DNA from: Catellatospora coxensis
Lineage (GTDB): Bacteria; Actinomycetota; Actinomycetes; Mycobacteriales; Micromonosporaceae
Reading direction: 5' to 3'
DNA length: 62,183 bases
Assembly (NCBI RefSeq): GCF_016862635.1
Contig: NZ_BONI01000059.1
Span: 1-62,183, forward strand
This document shows positions 1-8,632 of the stretch, in pieces (positions within the stretch are counted from its first letter, which is position 1; each line of letters begins with the position of its first letter). The translations under genes were made by a program, and so were the position numbers. The notes beneath the pieces were generated by a model. That model did not search any database. It had not been told where the DNA came from and worked only from the letters and a program-made list of their open reading frames with translations.

Positions 1-143
1 ACTGGAACACGTCGGCCCGGGTTCGCCGCAACGGCGCGGCGAGCCGGGGCCACCCCGCACCACCCGTCCCCATTCCCGCCCTCGGGCCGCCTCCGGCGCC
101 GGGGGCGGCCCCGTCTCCGGGTCCGGTCAGGGTCGCGTCCCTG

Positions 144-806
144 ATGCGGGACCGGACGCCGACAGCCAGGCTGGCCCGCATGGCACGCAGAAGTGGGCAG
201 TGGGGGCGGCAGACGCTGGTATGGCTGCACGCGGTCACCTCGATCGGCTGGATGAGCCTGGCGCTGTGCCTGTGCGTGCTGCTGATCACGCGCACCCCGG
301 CCGGTTACGAGGCCGCCCGCGTCCTCGACAAGCAGCTGCTGGCGCACCTGGGCACGTCGTCGGCCTTCACCGGGTTGATGCTGTCCGCGCTCACGGCCTG
401 GGGATACCTGCGCTACTGGTGGGTGCTGGCGAAGTTCGCGGTCACCCTGACGCAGCTGTACGTGGGCATCGCCGTGCTCAGCCCGCGCCTGGACGCACTG
501 TCCGACCCCGGCGCCGCCGCCGACCCCGGCCCACTGATCGTCGCGTCGGCGCTGATGGCCTCGGCGATCGCCGGTCAGGCCTGGCTGTCGGTCGCCAAAC
601 CCTGGCGGCACACCCCGTGGGCCGACCCGCGGTGGCGCACGCCGACCTTCCCGACCTGGCTGTACTGGGCCGCGGTCGCGGTCCCGGTCCTCGACTTCGT
701 GCTCTGGCGGGCGGTGTTCGGCTCGCCCGCGCCGCTGCTCTCACTGATCATCGCGCTGGCCTTCCCGCTCTACCGACGCCGCCACCTGCGCCTGGCCACA
801 GCCTGA
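144..806 (+). CDS. Polytopic membrane protein of unknown function
   Basis: The 220-residue product has a basic N-terminus and about four hydrophobic segments (roughly residues 25-48, 75-112, 130-150 and 170-205), ending in an arginine-rich tail typical of a cytoplasmic end. I see no catalytic motif. It resembles the uncharacterised small membrane proteins common in actinomycetes, and no function is assigned. Two in-frame ATG codons are possible, at 144 and 180. Neither has a strong ribosome binding site and the later one would still keep every membrane segment. The next gene faces it tail to tail. Confidence 0.7.
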   Translation: MRDRTPTARLARMARRSGQWGRQTLVWLHAVTSIGWMSLALCLCVLLITRTPAGYEAARVLDKQLLAHLGTSSAFTGLMLSALTAWGYLRYWWVLAKFAVTLTQLYVGIAVLSPRLDALSDPGAAADPGPLIVASALMASAIAGQAWLSVAKPWRHTPWADPRWRTPTFPTWLYWAAVAVPVLDFVLWRAVFGSPAPLLSLIIALAFPLYRRRHLRLATA

Positions 807-924
807 CCGGCCCGACCAGCCCGGACCGCACCGGCCCGGCCACCCGCGGAGCGGACCCGGCCGAGCCGGACGTGATCGGCTGCCAGACGTGACCGAATCG
901 GTGCCGCGGCGGTTGCCGTGCGGG

Positions 925-1581
925 TCAGCGGTCGCCGACAGGACCGAAGAACTGCGGGAATTCGCTTCCGGCAAGGAGCTCGGCCAGCGTCGGGTCCCGG
1001 GTGAGGACCGCCGGATCGGCCAGTGCGGCCTCGCCCAGGCGCACCACCGCGTCCTTGAGGGCGGTGCTGAACCGCTGTGCCTGCGCAGTCGCAGGCAGGT
1101 GCCCGACCAGCAGCGCGGGCAGCAGCAGCCGGCGAGCGAGCAGTTCCTGTGCCGACGTCGTCTGCGGGCGGCGCACCACCGAGACGTTGACCCGTACGGC
1201 GTGCTCGTTGCCCGGCGGCACGCCCGGCCGGTCGGTCTCGATCGCCGCGTACCGGAAGCCGTGCGCGACCTCGCACGACCCGCACGACACCGGCCCGGAG
1301 CCCAGTCGGCCGCCGCACTCGGCGCAGGGCAGCCGGTCCAGCGCCGCGTCCACGACCCGCCAGTCGTGGCGGTGCGGTTCCTGCACGACCATCCGCGCGA
1401 TGTCGACTTCATCGTCGGGTGACAGCACGCCGAAGCCCGCCACGTAGTCCCGCCACTGCTCCTCGACCAGGGCGTCGACCAGCCCGGCGCAGCGGGCACA
1501 GTGCGGCGCGCCGCCGAACTCCCACGCCGGGCAGTCCGGGCAGGGACGCAACGGGTCACCGACCTGCGGGCGTACCGCCAT
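925..1581 (-). CDS. Double zinc-ribbon protein, function unknown
   Basis: The 218-residue product carries two cysteine clusters with identical spacing: C14/C17/C28/C31 and C86/C89/C100/C103, each CxxC-x10-CxxC. This is the pattern of a rubredoxin-type zinc ribbon. The rest is mixed alpha/beta with no enzyme motif that I recognise. The open frame extends further upstream, but the ATG at 1581 is preceded by GAGGAG at good spacing and begins the conserved part. It follows the lipoprotein gene on the same strand by about 90 bases, so they may be co-transcribed. Structural zinc binding is inferred; the biological role is unknown. Confidence 0.7.
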   Translation of the reverse strand: MAVRPQVGDPLRPCPDCPAWEFGGAPHCARCAGLVDALVEEQWRDYVAGFGVLSPDDEVDIARMVVQEPHRHDWRVVDAALDRLPCAECGGRLGSGPVSCGSCEVAHGFRYAAIETDRPGVPPGNEHAVRVNVSVVRRPQTTSAQELLARRLLLPALLVGHLPATAQAQRFSTALKDAVVRLGEAALADPAVLTRDPTLAELLAGSEFPQFFGPVGDR

Positions 1582-1672
1582 GACCGCCTCCTCACGCACC
1601 GGGCCGCGACCGGCCGCGGCCAGCCTGCCAGGCGCGGCGGCCGGGCCGCCAGCAGATTCGGCGCGCCTGCCG

Positions 1673-2560
1673 CTACGACGGGTTGTCGGACGGCCCCAGC
1701 AGCACCCGGTTGCCCAGCGGCTGCGCCAGGCGCACCGTGTACAGCGCGGTGCGCAGCATCGCGTCCCGGACACAGCTCTCGGCGCCGCCCGGCGTGGCGG
1801 CGGGGAACGCGGTGGAGACCCGCAGCCGCACGACGGCGGCCTGCGCGGTCTCCACCGCCTCGGCCGCGTACTCCCGCACCGGCTGCCCGGGGCAGAGCGG
1901 GCCGGGCGCGGGCAGGCGCAGCGTCAGCGTCACTCCGTCGGCGGCGAGCCCTGCCTGGTCCATCACCCGGTCCGTGAACTCCACCGGCCAGAACGCGGTG
2001 TCGGCCGGCGCGGCGACGGCCAGCGGCTGGAACGAGTCCGGCGCGGTGAACAGCCACGCGGGAAGCAGCCGCGGGCCGCGGTCGGTCCGGAACTCGGCCG
2101 TGCCGAGTTCCACCTTCGTGATCAGCAGTGGCGCCGGGCTGGCATCGGGCGCCGAGGCGGGATCGCCGACGGCGGCGAGCAGGTCGTACGCCTGCCGGGA
2201 GCTGATCGCCGGCAGCTCGAACGTGCCGTCGGGCAGGGCGGCCCTGACCGTCGCCGGGCTGTCCGGCAGCTCGGTCCGCAGCTTCAGCCGCCCCTGCGAC
2301 ATGGCGATCTTCGCGTCGCCGGTGTGGTAGCCGTATTCCCGCACCCGGCCGTCCAGCAGCAGGATCGGCCGCGGCTTGCGGTCCACCGGGAAGTCGGCGA
2401 ACCGGGCGAGCCGTGCCGCTTCGTCGGCGGGCGGCGACGCCTCGGCGACCAGCGGCACCGCCGCACCCGGCGTCGGAGCGGGCACCGGCGCACACCCGGC
2501 GAGCACGAGCGCCGGCACGGCGAGCAGCGGACAGGCGATGCGGATCAGGCGGCGCGTCAT
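1673..2560 (-). CDS. Secreted lipoprotein of unknown function
   Basis: The 295-residue product starts with MTRR, a hydrophobic stretch and a lipobox LAGC (C23), so it should be exported and lipid-anchored. The mature part is proline/alanine-rich at first and then appears as a beta-rich globular domain with two late cysteines that could pair. No enzymatic motif is visible. The ATG at 2560 has GGGGAG upstream; a longer start 45 bases earlier would put extra residues before the signal peptide. It lies upstream of the zinc-ribbon gene on the same strand. Confidence 0.75.
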   Translation of the reverse strand: MTRRLIRIACPLLAVPALVLAGCAPVPAPTPGAAVPLVAEASPPADEAARLARFADFPVDRKPRPILLLDGRVREYGYHTGDAKIAMSQGRLKLRTELPDSPATVRAALPDGTFELPAISSRQAYDLLAAVGDPASAPDASPAPLLITKVELGTAEFRTDRGPRLLPAWLFTAPDSFQPLAVAAPADTAFWPVEFTDRVMDQAGLAADGVTLTLRLPAPGPLCPGQPVREYAAEAVETAQAAVVRLRVSTAFPAATPGGAESCVRDAMLRTALYTVRLAQPLGNRVLLGPSDNPS

Positions 2561-2634
2561 GAGTTCTCCCCCGGGACTGCGGTGCACGTCACTGGATCGA
2601 CGCACAACAGCGCACCCCGGTTGCCGTGCGGGCC

Positions 2635-3351
2635 CTAGGCGTCGCCGTCGCCCGGCGCGGGGGGCGTGACCAGCCGCCAGTACTGCCGCCGCTGCTCCTC
2701 GCGCACCAGCACGCCCAACCGGCGCAGCTCCTCGCGCAGCAGCGCGGACTCGGCCTCCTCACGTTTCGACAGCGCCTTCGCGCGGGCGGCCAGCAGCGCG
2801 CCCGCGCCCTCCGGCAGGCCGGGCAGGTCGGGCACCCAGAGCCGGAACAGCGCGCCGTGCGGGTCGCCCTCGTCGCGCCACGGGTAGCCGTGCGCGGTGA
2901 ACGCCGCCCGCAGGTCGGCGGCGCGCAGGTCGGAGCCCTCCCGGGCGTGTTCCCAGCCGTCCGGGCCCTGCAGCACGAGCTGCTTGCCGTCGACGAACAC
3001 CGCGGCCACGTCGGCGCGGGCGACCGTACGCGACGGGCCGTCGACGCGGGCCAGCACCGCCGCCTCGTCGGTAACCGTCACCGTGAGCCGCTCGCCGATC
3101 GCGGTCAGCACCAGCAGCAGTCCGGCGACCAGGCCCAGCACGAGCGCACCGATCGTGGCCCACGGCTCCGGGATCTCCGCGATTAGCTTGAACGGGCCCT
3201 GGAACGGCGCCCAGGACAACCCGGCGATCCAGCCCGCGGCGGCCTTGAGCAGCCAGCCGAGGGCCATGCCCGCGATCGGGAAGCCCCAGGCGATCAGCGC
3301 CCGCTCCCCGGCCGGCACCGTCACGACCGTCTCCGCGCCCCGCTGCGACAT
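2635..3351 (-). CDS. YqeB-like membrane protein
   Basis: The 238-residue product has two hydrophobic segments in its first half (about residues 20-45 and 60-90), then a soluble beta-rich domain and a charged helical tail (about 170-225) rich in Glu/Arg. The arrangement fits the actinobacterial proteins annotated YqeB, whose function is unknown; this match is from memory. I chose ATG 3351 (MSQRG) over the far upstream start because the upstream extension is low-complexity and overlaps the region next to the hairpin. The ribosome binding site is weak (GGGGGCGG). Confidence 0.6.
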   Translation of the reverse strand: MSQRGAETVVTVPAGERALIAWGFPIAGMALGWLLKAAAGWIAGLSWAPFQGPFKLIAEIPEPWATIGALVLGLVAGLLLVLTAIGERLTVTVTDEAAVLARVDGPSRTVARADVAAVFVDGKQLVLQGPDGWEHAREGSDLRAADLRAAFTAHGYPWRDEGDPHGALFRLWVPDLPGLPEGAGALLAARAKALSKREEAESALLREELRRLGVLVREEQRRQYWRLVTPPAPGDGDA

Positions 3352-3550
3352 CGCCGCCCCCTGCCCGTCGGGTGATCTCGCCGCGGTCGACCGGCGGGTC
3401 CGCGGCATCGCCGCCGAGCCTGGCACACCTCGTGCCGCGGCGCTACGCGAGTGCGTCGCGTACACGCGGAGCCGGCACACGCGGATCGCGACCGTCCCGC
3501 AAGCCGAGGGGCGTGCCCGCGCCGGCGGATGGGTGCTGCACATTTGGGCG

Positions 3551-3602
3551 TTAAGAAGGGCACCTTCTACATCGCATAGCGATGTGAAGGTGCCCTTCCT
3601 TT
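3551..3602. repeat. Hairpin repeat family 1, copy 1
   Basis: Outer arms AAGGGCACCTTC and GAAGGTGCCCTT enclose an inner stem ACATCGC/GCGATGT with loop ATA. TTAA lies on the left and CCTTTC on the right. It begins 12 bases beyond the stop of the slipin gene (minus strand), so it probably terminates that transcript. Related copies lie at 8583, 27618, 35178 and 40971. Confidence 0.85.
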
Positions 3603-3615
3603 CACGTCGGCGGGC

Positions 3616-4461
3616 TCAGTTCGGGGTGCTGTGCTTGTCGAAGCCGATGTACAGGCGGGCCTCGGCGTTGCCGCCGAGCGCGGTCATCGTCTCCAGCTCG
3701 CGCAGCCGCAGCAGCGCGGGGTGCTCGGCGTACACGGCCGCGGCCTCGGCGAGCCGGCGCAGCGCGTCGACCTCGGCCTCGACCCGGATGCGCTGCGCGG
3801 CGGCGTCGGCCTCGGCGGCCAGCCGGGTCGCGTCGCGCTTGCCGGCCGCGGTGACCTGGTCGGCCTCGGCGCGGGCCCGCGCCTCCAGCACGTCCTTCTC
3901 GGCCTTGGTACGCGCGTCGACCAGCTGCGCCTCGGCGAGCCGCTGCGCGGCCAGCACCCGGTTCATGACCTCCTGCAGGTTGCCGGGGAAGACGATGTCC
4001 TTCACGTCGGCCCGCAGGATCTCCACGCCGTAGCCGGCCGCCGCGCCCTGCACGTCGCGCAGGATGTCCTCGGACAGCTGGTTGCGGTTGGTGAGGATGT
4101 CCTCCAGCGTCATCGACGCCAGCGAGCGGCGGGCCGCGAGCTGCACGTCGCTGTAAACGCGGTCGGTGTAGCTGTCCACCCGCTCCATCGCGGCGACCGG
4201 GTCGACCACCTTGAAGTGGGTCAGGATGCTCACCCGCAGCGCGACCTTGTCCGAGGTCAGGATCTCCTGGCCCTTCAGGGTCAGCTCGCGCTCGCGCATG
4301 TCCACCAGGGTCACCTCGACGACCGGGCCGCGCTTGCCGAAGCGGCCGCCGGCGGCGGGCAGCTCGTACCGGCCGGCCTCCAGCACGCCGACGAGCCGGC
4401 CGTCCTCGTAGCGCAGGCCGCGGTGGGTGTTCTTGATGATGATCTCTGTGGTGGCGCCCAT
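3616..4461 (-). CDS. Slipin / SPFH (band 7) family protein
   Basis: The 281-residue product matches the stomatin-like SPFH fold. It has an N-terminal beta-strand region, the central block around SDKVALRVSILTHFKVVDP and the following RSLASMTLEDILTNRNQLSEDI segment, then a long Ala/Glu/Arg-rich coiled coil (about 165-240) of the kind that drives oligomer rings. There is no clear N-terminal membrane segment, unlike many slipins, so membrane binding may be peripheral. Family members scaffold membrane microdomains, often with an NfeD protease partner; none is adjacent here. ATG 4461 has GAGGAA upstream. Confidence 0.85.
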   Translation of the reverse strand: MGATTEIIIKNTHRGLRYEDGRLVGVLEAGRYELPAAGGRFGKRGPVVEVTLVDMRERELTLKGQEILTSDKVALRVSILTHFKVVDPVAAMERVDSYTDRVYSDVQLAARRSLASMTLEDILTNRNQLSEDILRDVQGAAAGYGVEILRADVKDIVFPGNLQEVMNRVLAAQRLAEAQLVDARTKAEKDVLEARARAEADQVTAAGKRDATRLAAEADAAAQRIRVEAEVDALRRLAEAAAVYAEHPALLRLRELETMTALGGNAEARLYIGFDKHSTPN

Positions 4462-4678
4462 GGCGATTCCTCATGGTGAAGGGAAGAGGGTCGCCCCGGA
4501 GCGGGTCCGATGGCTAGGACGGGTATCAGGCTAAAGAGGCCTGTCAGCATGGAATGACGGATTCCAGTGCACTTTGTCTGGCAGACACCCGCTATGAGCC
4601 CGCCGGGGCGAGATCACTTCATCACGGACCCCGTTGCCCGGCAACGGATTTTCGGCTCCCGTGGCGGCGGGCCCGCCC

Positions 4679-5875
4679 ATGGCCGATGCTGGAGGCGTGT
4701 ACGACGTCGCGATCGTCGGGGCCGGGCCGGCCGGGTCGGCCGCCGCGCTCGCCGCCGCGCGGGCCGGGGCGAAGGTGCTGCTGCTGGACCGGGACGTGTT
4801 CCCCCGGGACAAGGCCTGCGGCGACGGCATCGCCCAGCAGGGACTCGAGGTGCTGGCCGGGCTCGGGGTCACCGGGCTGACCGACGGGTACCCGCCGATC
4901 CGCTCGCTGCGCCTGACCGGGCCGGGCGGTGCGCAGGCGGCGCGGGAGCTGCCCGAGCCCGCGTACGTCATCCCGCGTGCGGTGTTCGACGCCCGCCTGG
5001 TCGCCGCAGCGGTGCGGGCCGGTGCGACGTTGGAGCAGCACACGGTACGTGCCGTCACGGTGCGCCCGGACGGCGTCGACCTCGGCGGCGGCCTCGCCGC
5101 GCGGGTCGTGATCGGGGCGGACGGCGCGAACTCCACCGTGCGCCGGGCGCTCGGCGTGCCCCGCAACCCGCCGGACCGGCTCGCCGTGGCCATCCGCGCC
5201 TACACTCCCGACGTCGTATCGCGAACGCGCCCCGGCTCCGGGCGGCCGCACCGCGACGCGACGCACGCCCTCCCCTCCGGGCCGGAGCAGCGCATCGTCA
5301 TGACCGGGCAGCGGTGGCCCGCCTACGCGTGGTCGTTTCCGATCGGGGACGGGCGGCGCAACGTCGGATACGGGGAGCTGACGTCAGCCGGGCCGCTCCG
5401 CCGCACGCATCTGCTGGAGCGGATGCACGAGCTGCTCGGCGACACCGGTGCGGCCGAGGTGGCCGACGCGCGGGCGCATCACCTGCCGCTGTCGACGTGG
5501 CGGCCGCCGGCCGGGCACGGGCGGCTGCTGCTGGCCGGGGACGCGCTGTCGCTGATCAACCCGTTCACCGGCGAGGGCATCTTCTACGCGGTGCTGTCCG
5601 GGTCGCTGGCCGGGCAGGCCGCCGTGTCGCCGGGCGGCCCGGCCGCGGGGCAGGCGTACACCGTCGCGCTGCGCCGCCGCCTGGCCCGCCACCTGCGGCA
5701 CACCAGCCTGGTCGCCCGCCTGACCGCACGGCCCTGGGTCGTCGACGCGGGCATGCGCGCCGCCGCCCGCGACCAGCGCGTCTTCGACGGCTTCGTCACC
5801 CTCGGCCTAGGCGACGGCCTCCTCACCCCCCGCCTCCTCACCGCCGTCGCCACCGCCGCCCTCCACCGCCGCTGA
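4679..5875 (+). CDS. Geranylgeranyl-reductase-family FAD oxidoreductase
   Basis: The 398-residue product begins with a dinucleotide-binding GxGPAGS motif close to the N-terminus (YDVAIVGAGPAGSAAA). It has the DKACGDG block typical of the geranylgeranyl reductase family and the late FAD-binding GDA motif (LLLAGDALSLINPFTGEGI). Such enzymes reduce isoprenoid double bonds or act as flavin monooxygenases on lipids; the substrate here is unknown. The linker around residues 175-205 is Arg/Pro-rich. The start is uncertain: an upstream TTG at 4634, ATG 4679, or a GTG at 4697 directly before YDVAIVG. A hairpin (5880-5945) follows the stop. Confidence 0.85.
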   Translation: MADAGGVYDVAIVGAGPAGSAAALAAARAGAKVLLLDRDVFPRDKACGDGIAQQGLEVLAGLGVTGLTDGYPPIRSLRLTGPGGAQAARELPEPAYVIPRAVFDARLVAAAVRAGATLEQHTVRAVTVRPDGVDLGGGLAARVVIGADGANSTVRRALGVPRNPPDRLAVAIRAYTPDVVSRTRPGSGRPHRDATHALPSGPEQRIVMTGQRWPAYAWSFPIGDGRRNVGYGELTSAGPLRRTHLLERMHELLGDTGAAEVADARAHHLPLSTWRPPAGHGRLLLAGDALSLINPFTGEGIFYAVLSGSLAGQAAVSPGGPAAGQAYTVALRRRLARHLRHTSLVARLTARPWVVDAGMRAAARDQRVFDGFVTLGLGDGLLTPRLLTAVATAALHRR

Positions 5876-5879
5876 CCTG

Positions 5880-5945
5880 GCTGCAGTTTCGGGGAAAGCG
5901 CAGCTTCGGAGACACCGATTCCTGCGGTTTGCCCGAAACTGCAGC
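5880..5945. repeat. Hairpin repeat family 3, copy 1 (likely terminator)
   Basis: GCTGCAGTTTCGGG on the left pairs with CCCGAAACTGCAGC on the right around a looped interior. It starts 4 bases after the flavoprotein stop codon. The 17-mer CTGCAGTTTCGGGGAAA recurs, inverted, within the element at 24845-24869. Confidence 0.7.
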
Positions 5946-6064
5946 GAGAGGCGGCCCGGGTGCCACGTGGGGTGCTTCATCTAAACGTTGTATTGGCGGG
6001 CGTCACGGTATGGAGGCGGGCGACTACATTGGATCGGCGCCGTCCACCTACCTGAGGACCGCCG

Positions 6065-7000
6065 ATGACTGAGACCCCTGCTCGGCCGCGGTTGCGGCCG
6101 CTGCTGACCGCGACCGCGGTGACGCTGACGATGCTGTTGGCGGGCGCTGCGGCCTGCGGGCCAAAGGACAACGCGCCGACGACCGTGGACGACCTGTTCC
6201 GGAAGACCGATGTGTACGGCCAGCCGAAGATCAAGATCGGGGTGGCCGAGGACCAGCCGCTCATGGGCAAGATCGTGAACGGGCGGTTCGAGGGCTTCGA
6301 CATCGAGATCGCGCGCTACCTCGCCGAATCGCTGGGCTTCCAGGGAGACAGTCGCATCGAGTGGGTGCCGCTGCAGACCGAGGACCGCGAGAACGCGCTG
6401 GTGTCCGGCCAGGTGCACCTGGTGGTGGCCAGCTACTCGATGACGCCCGACCGGGAGAAGGAGATCGACTTCGCCGGGCCGTACTTCGCCACCAAGCAGG
6501 AACTGCTGATCCGGACCGCCGACCGCGACAAGATCCGCAACCTCAGCGACCTGGCCCAGCCCGGCCGGGAGACCTGCGTGGTGGGCGGGTCCACCGGCGA
6601 GCGCCAGTTCACCGACCGCGGCCTGAAGGTTTACCCGGCGGCGACCAACCGCGAATGCCTGGAGCGGCTGATGTCGGGCAAGTCGCACGCCTACTCCACC
6701 GACGAGACGATCCTCGCCGGATACCTGTCCGAGCACCCGAAGGACCTGTTCATCGTCGACGTGCCGATCGGCGCGAACGAGCGGCTCGGCATCGGTGTGT
6801 CCAAGCAGGACCCCGAGCTGCGCGACCTGGTGGCGTACTTCCTGCGCAAGAGCTATGACGCGGGCCGGTCGACGGGCACCAGCCCGTGGCTGGCGGCCTA
6901 TCGGCGCACGCTGGGGCCGTGGCTCGGCGACGACACCACCCAGCCGCCCATCGACGCCCCCGACCTGGTGGACTACGACGAGAAGGCCCGCAAGCCATGA
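6065..7000 (+). CDS. Family 3 solute-binding lipoprotein
   Basis: The 311-residue product has a signal peptide with a lipobox ending at C31, followed by a complete family 3 solute-binding domain: KIKIGVAEDQPL, GRFEGFDIEIARYLAESLG, and VVASYSMTPDREKEIDFAGPY. This domain binds polar amino acids such as glutamate or glutamine in ABC importers. No permease or ATPase gene is adjacent. Instead the stop overlaps the start of a membrane protein by an ATGA, implying coupled translation and a joint role, perhaps in sensing. ATG 6065 has GAGGA upstream. Confidence 0.88.
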   Translation: MTETPARPRLRPLLTATAVTLTMLLAGAAACGPKDNAPTTVDDLFRKTDVYGQPKIKIGVAEDQPLMGKIVNGRFEGFDIEIARYLAESLGFQGDSRIEWVPLQTEDRENALVSGQVHLVVASYSMTPDREKEIDFAGPYFATKQELLIRTADRDKIRNLSDLAQPGRETCVVGGSTGERQFTDRGLKVYPAATNRECLERLMSGKSHAYSTDETILAGYLSEHPKDLFIVDVPIGANERLGIGVSKQDPELRDLVAYFLRKSYDAGRSTGTSPWLAAYRRTLGPWLGDDTTQPPIDAPDLVDYDEKARKP

Positions 7001-7998
7001 CCGGGTCCGGCGAGCCGGGGCTGCCGCCGCCCCGCAAGCGTTCCGCATGGCGCGCCGGGCAGGGCTTCTGGACGGTGGCGGTCGGTGTGCCGGCCGTCTT
7101 CTCCGTGATGCGGCTGTGGATCGAGGCGGGCGGCGAGCTGCAGACCACGCTGCTGCTGGTCGCCAACGTGGGGCCGGTCAACCTGCTGGCGGCGCTGTTC
7201 ACCACGGCCACCCGGCTGGTGACCACGGGGCTGGTCACGGTGTTCGCGCTCGGCTCGGTGCTGGCCGTGAGCACCGAGGGCTGGCCGCGCCGGCGCCCGC
7301 TGTTCGCGCGGTGGTACGCGATCGCGCCGCCGTGGTTCCTGGCCGGGCTGTTCGCCATCGCGCTGGCGACGTGGCAGATCATCTTCCTGCCGCTGCTGGT
7401 GGTGGCCGCGGTGGCGGTGTTCCAGCGGGAGCTGGCCGCGCTGGGCTGGCCGCGCTGGCGGTGGGCGGTGACCGTGGCGGTGGCGCTGGCCGGATACGGC
7501 TGGCTGGTCGCGCCGACGGTGCTGCAGGCCTGGCGGACCGGGGAGCTGTTCGCGGTGGCGCTGCTGGTCGTGCCGCCGGTGCTGGCGCTGGGAGTGAGCG
7601 GGCCGCTGCCCCGGTGGCTGGTGCTGCCCGCGGCGGCGCTGGCGCAGCCCGGCATCGCGGTGGTGATGCTGATCGCGGCCGTGCCGGTGGTGATGACGCC
7701 GGTGCTGCCGATGACGGTCACCACCGTGGCCACCCCCGCCGGGGTGCCCGAGGAGGTGCGCGGGCACGTGATCAGCACCGACGACGTCAACACGGTGATC
7801 CTGCAGGAGCGCGGCGGCGTGCGGTACATCGACAACGACGACATCGAGGCGCGGGTGCTCTGCCCCACCGCGGAGGAGCTGGTGCGCTACCGGTTCTGGG
7901 TGCGCGAGTTCCACGTCGAGGACTCGCTGCTGGGCGCGCTGGGCCGCCGGGTGCGCCCGACGACCCCGGTCAGCGCGGTCTGCCGCATCCCGACCTGA
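6997..7998 (+). CDS. Polytopic membrane protein coupled to the solute-binding lipoprotein
   Basis: The 333-residue product has around seven or eight hydrophobic segments between residues 20 and 235, then a soluble C-terminal domain of about 90 residues (from about VTTVATPAGVPEEV) with acidic and beta-strand character. It is not an ABC permease: no EAA loop is visible. Its ATG overlaps the TGA of the upstream gene, so the two are translationally coupled. The earlier in-frame start at 6886 would run inside the lipoprotein gene and is rejected. Function unknown. Confidence 0.75.
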   Translation: MTGSGEPGLPPPRKRSAWRAGQGFWTVAVGVPAVFSVMRLWIEAGGELQTTLLLVANVGPVNLLAALFTTATRLVTTGLVTVFALGSVLAVSTEGWPRRRPLFARWYAIAPPWFLAGLFAIALATWQIIFLPLLVVAAVAVFQRELAALGWPRWRWAVTVAVALAGYGWLVAPTVLQAWRTGELFAVALLVVPPVLALGVSGPLPRWLVLPAAALAQPGIAVVMLIAAVPVVMTPVLPMTVTTVATPAGVPEEVRGHVISTDDVNTVILQERGGVRYIDNDDIEARVLCPTAEELVRYRFWVREFHVEDSLLGALGRRVRPTTPVSAVCRIPT

Positions 7999-8108
7999 GC
8001 GCGGCTCGACCCTGCCGCGAGCGGCTGAGCGGGGGCGGATGTCCGGCGACGGGCGTTAGATGGGGAGCGGGCGCACCGCTCCCCGTCTTCGTCGGCAAGG
8101 AGGCCGTA

Positions 8109-8567
8109 ATGCAGAAGATCACTCCGTACCTGTGGTTCGACACCCAGGCCGAGCAGGCCGCGGCGCACTACACCTCGATCTTCAAGAACTCGCGGATCGT
8201 CAGCGTCGTGCCCGGCCCCGAGGGGCGCGCGATGCTGGTGAACTTCGAGTTGGAGGGCCAGCCGTTCGTCGGCCTCAACGGCGGGCCGGCATTCCACTTC
8301 ACCGAGGCGATCTCGTTCTACGTGGACTGCGCGGACCAGGCCGAGGTCGACGAGATGTGGGCGCGGCTGGCCGAGGGCGGCGAGGAGGGCCAGTGCGGCT
8401 GGCTCAAGGACCGCTACGGCGTGTCCTGGCAGATCGTGCCGAAGGTGCTCGCCGAGCTGATGGGCGATCCCGATCCGCAGAAGGCGAGCCGGGTCATGCA
8501 CGCCATGCTCGGCATGACGAAGATCGACATCCAGGGCCTGCGCGACGCGTACGAGGGCAGGTCCTGA
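8109..8567 (+). CDS. VOC superfamily protein (PhnB / 3-dmu-9_3-mt type)
   Basis: The 152-residue product starts with KITPYLWFDTQAEQAAAHYTSIF, the signature of the PhnB-like branch of the vicinal oxygen chelate fold. It also contains the segment FYVDCADQAEVDEMW and GWLKDRYGVSWQIVP. Proteins of this type are small metal-dependent or substrate-binding proteins, often of unknown substrate. The ATG at 8109 is preceded by a strong AAGGAGG. The gene is followed by a family 1 hairpin and a convergent gene, so it is probably monocistronic. Confidence 0.9.
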   Translation: MQKITPYLWFDTQAEQAAAHYTSIFKNSRIVSVVPGPEGRAMLVNFELEGQPFVGLNGGPAFHFTEAISFYVDCADQAEVDEMWARLAEGGEEGQCGWLKDRYGVSWQIVPKVLAELMGDPDPQKASRVMHAMLGMTKIDIQGLRDAYEGRS

Positions 8568-8582
8568 GCCTGCGATGTTGTG

Positions 8583-8630
8583 AAGGGCACCTTCTACAAC
8601 GCGGAGCGTTGTGAAGGTGCCCTTCCTTTG
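8583..8630. repeat. Hairpin repeat family 1, copy 2
   Basis: Same outer arms as the copy at 3551, but the inner stem is ACAACGC/GCGTTGT with loop GGA. Relative to copy 1, A-T pairs have become T-A on both arms, so pairing is preserved. It lies between convergent genes ending at 8567 and 8633 and likely terminates both. Confidence 0.85.
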
Positions 8631-8632
8631 TT

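Noticed and set aside
1-143. Gene or RNA at the left edge
   Set aside because: No frame or structure that I can support; it holds only GC-rich intergenic sequence.
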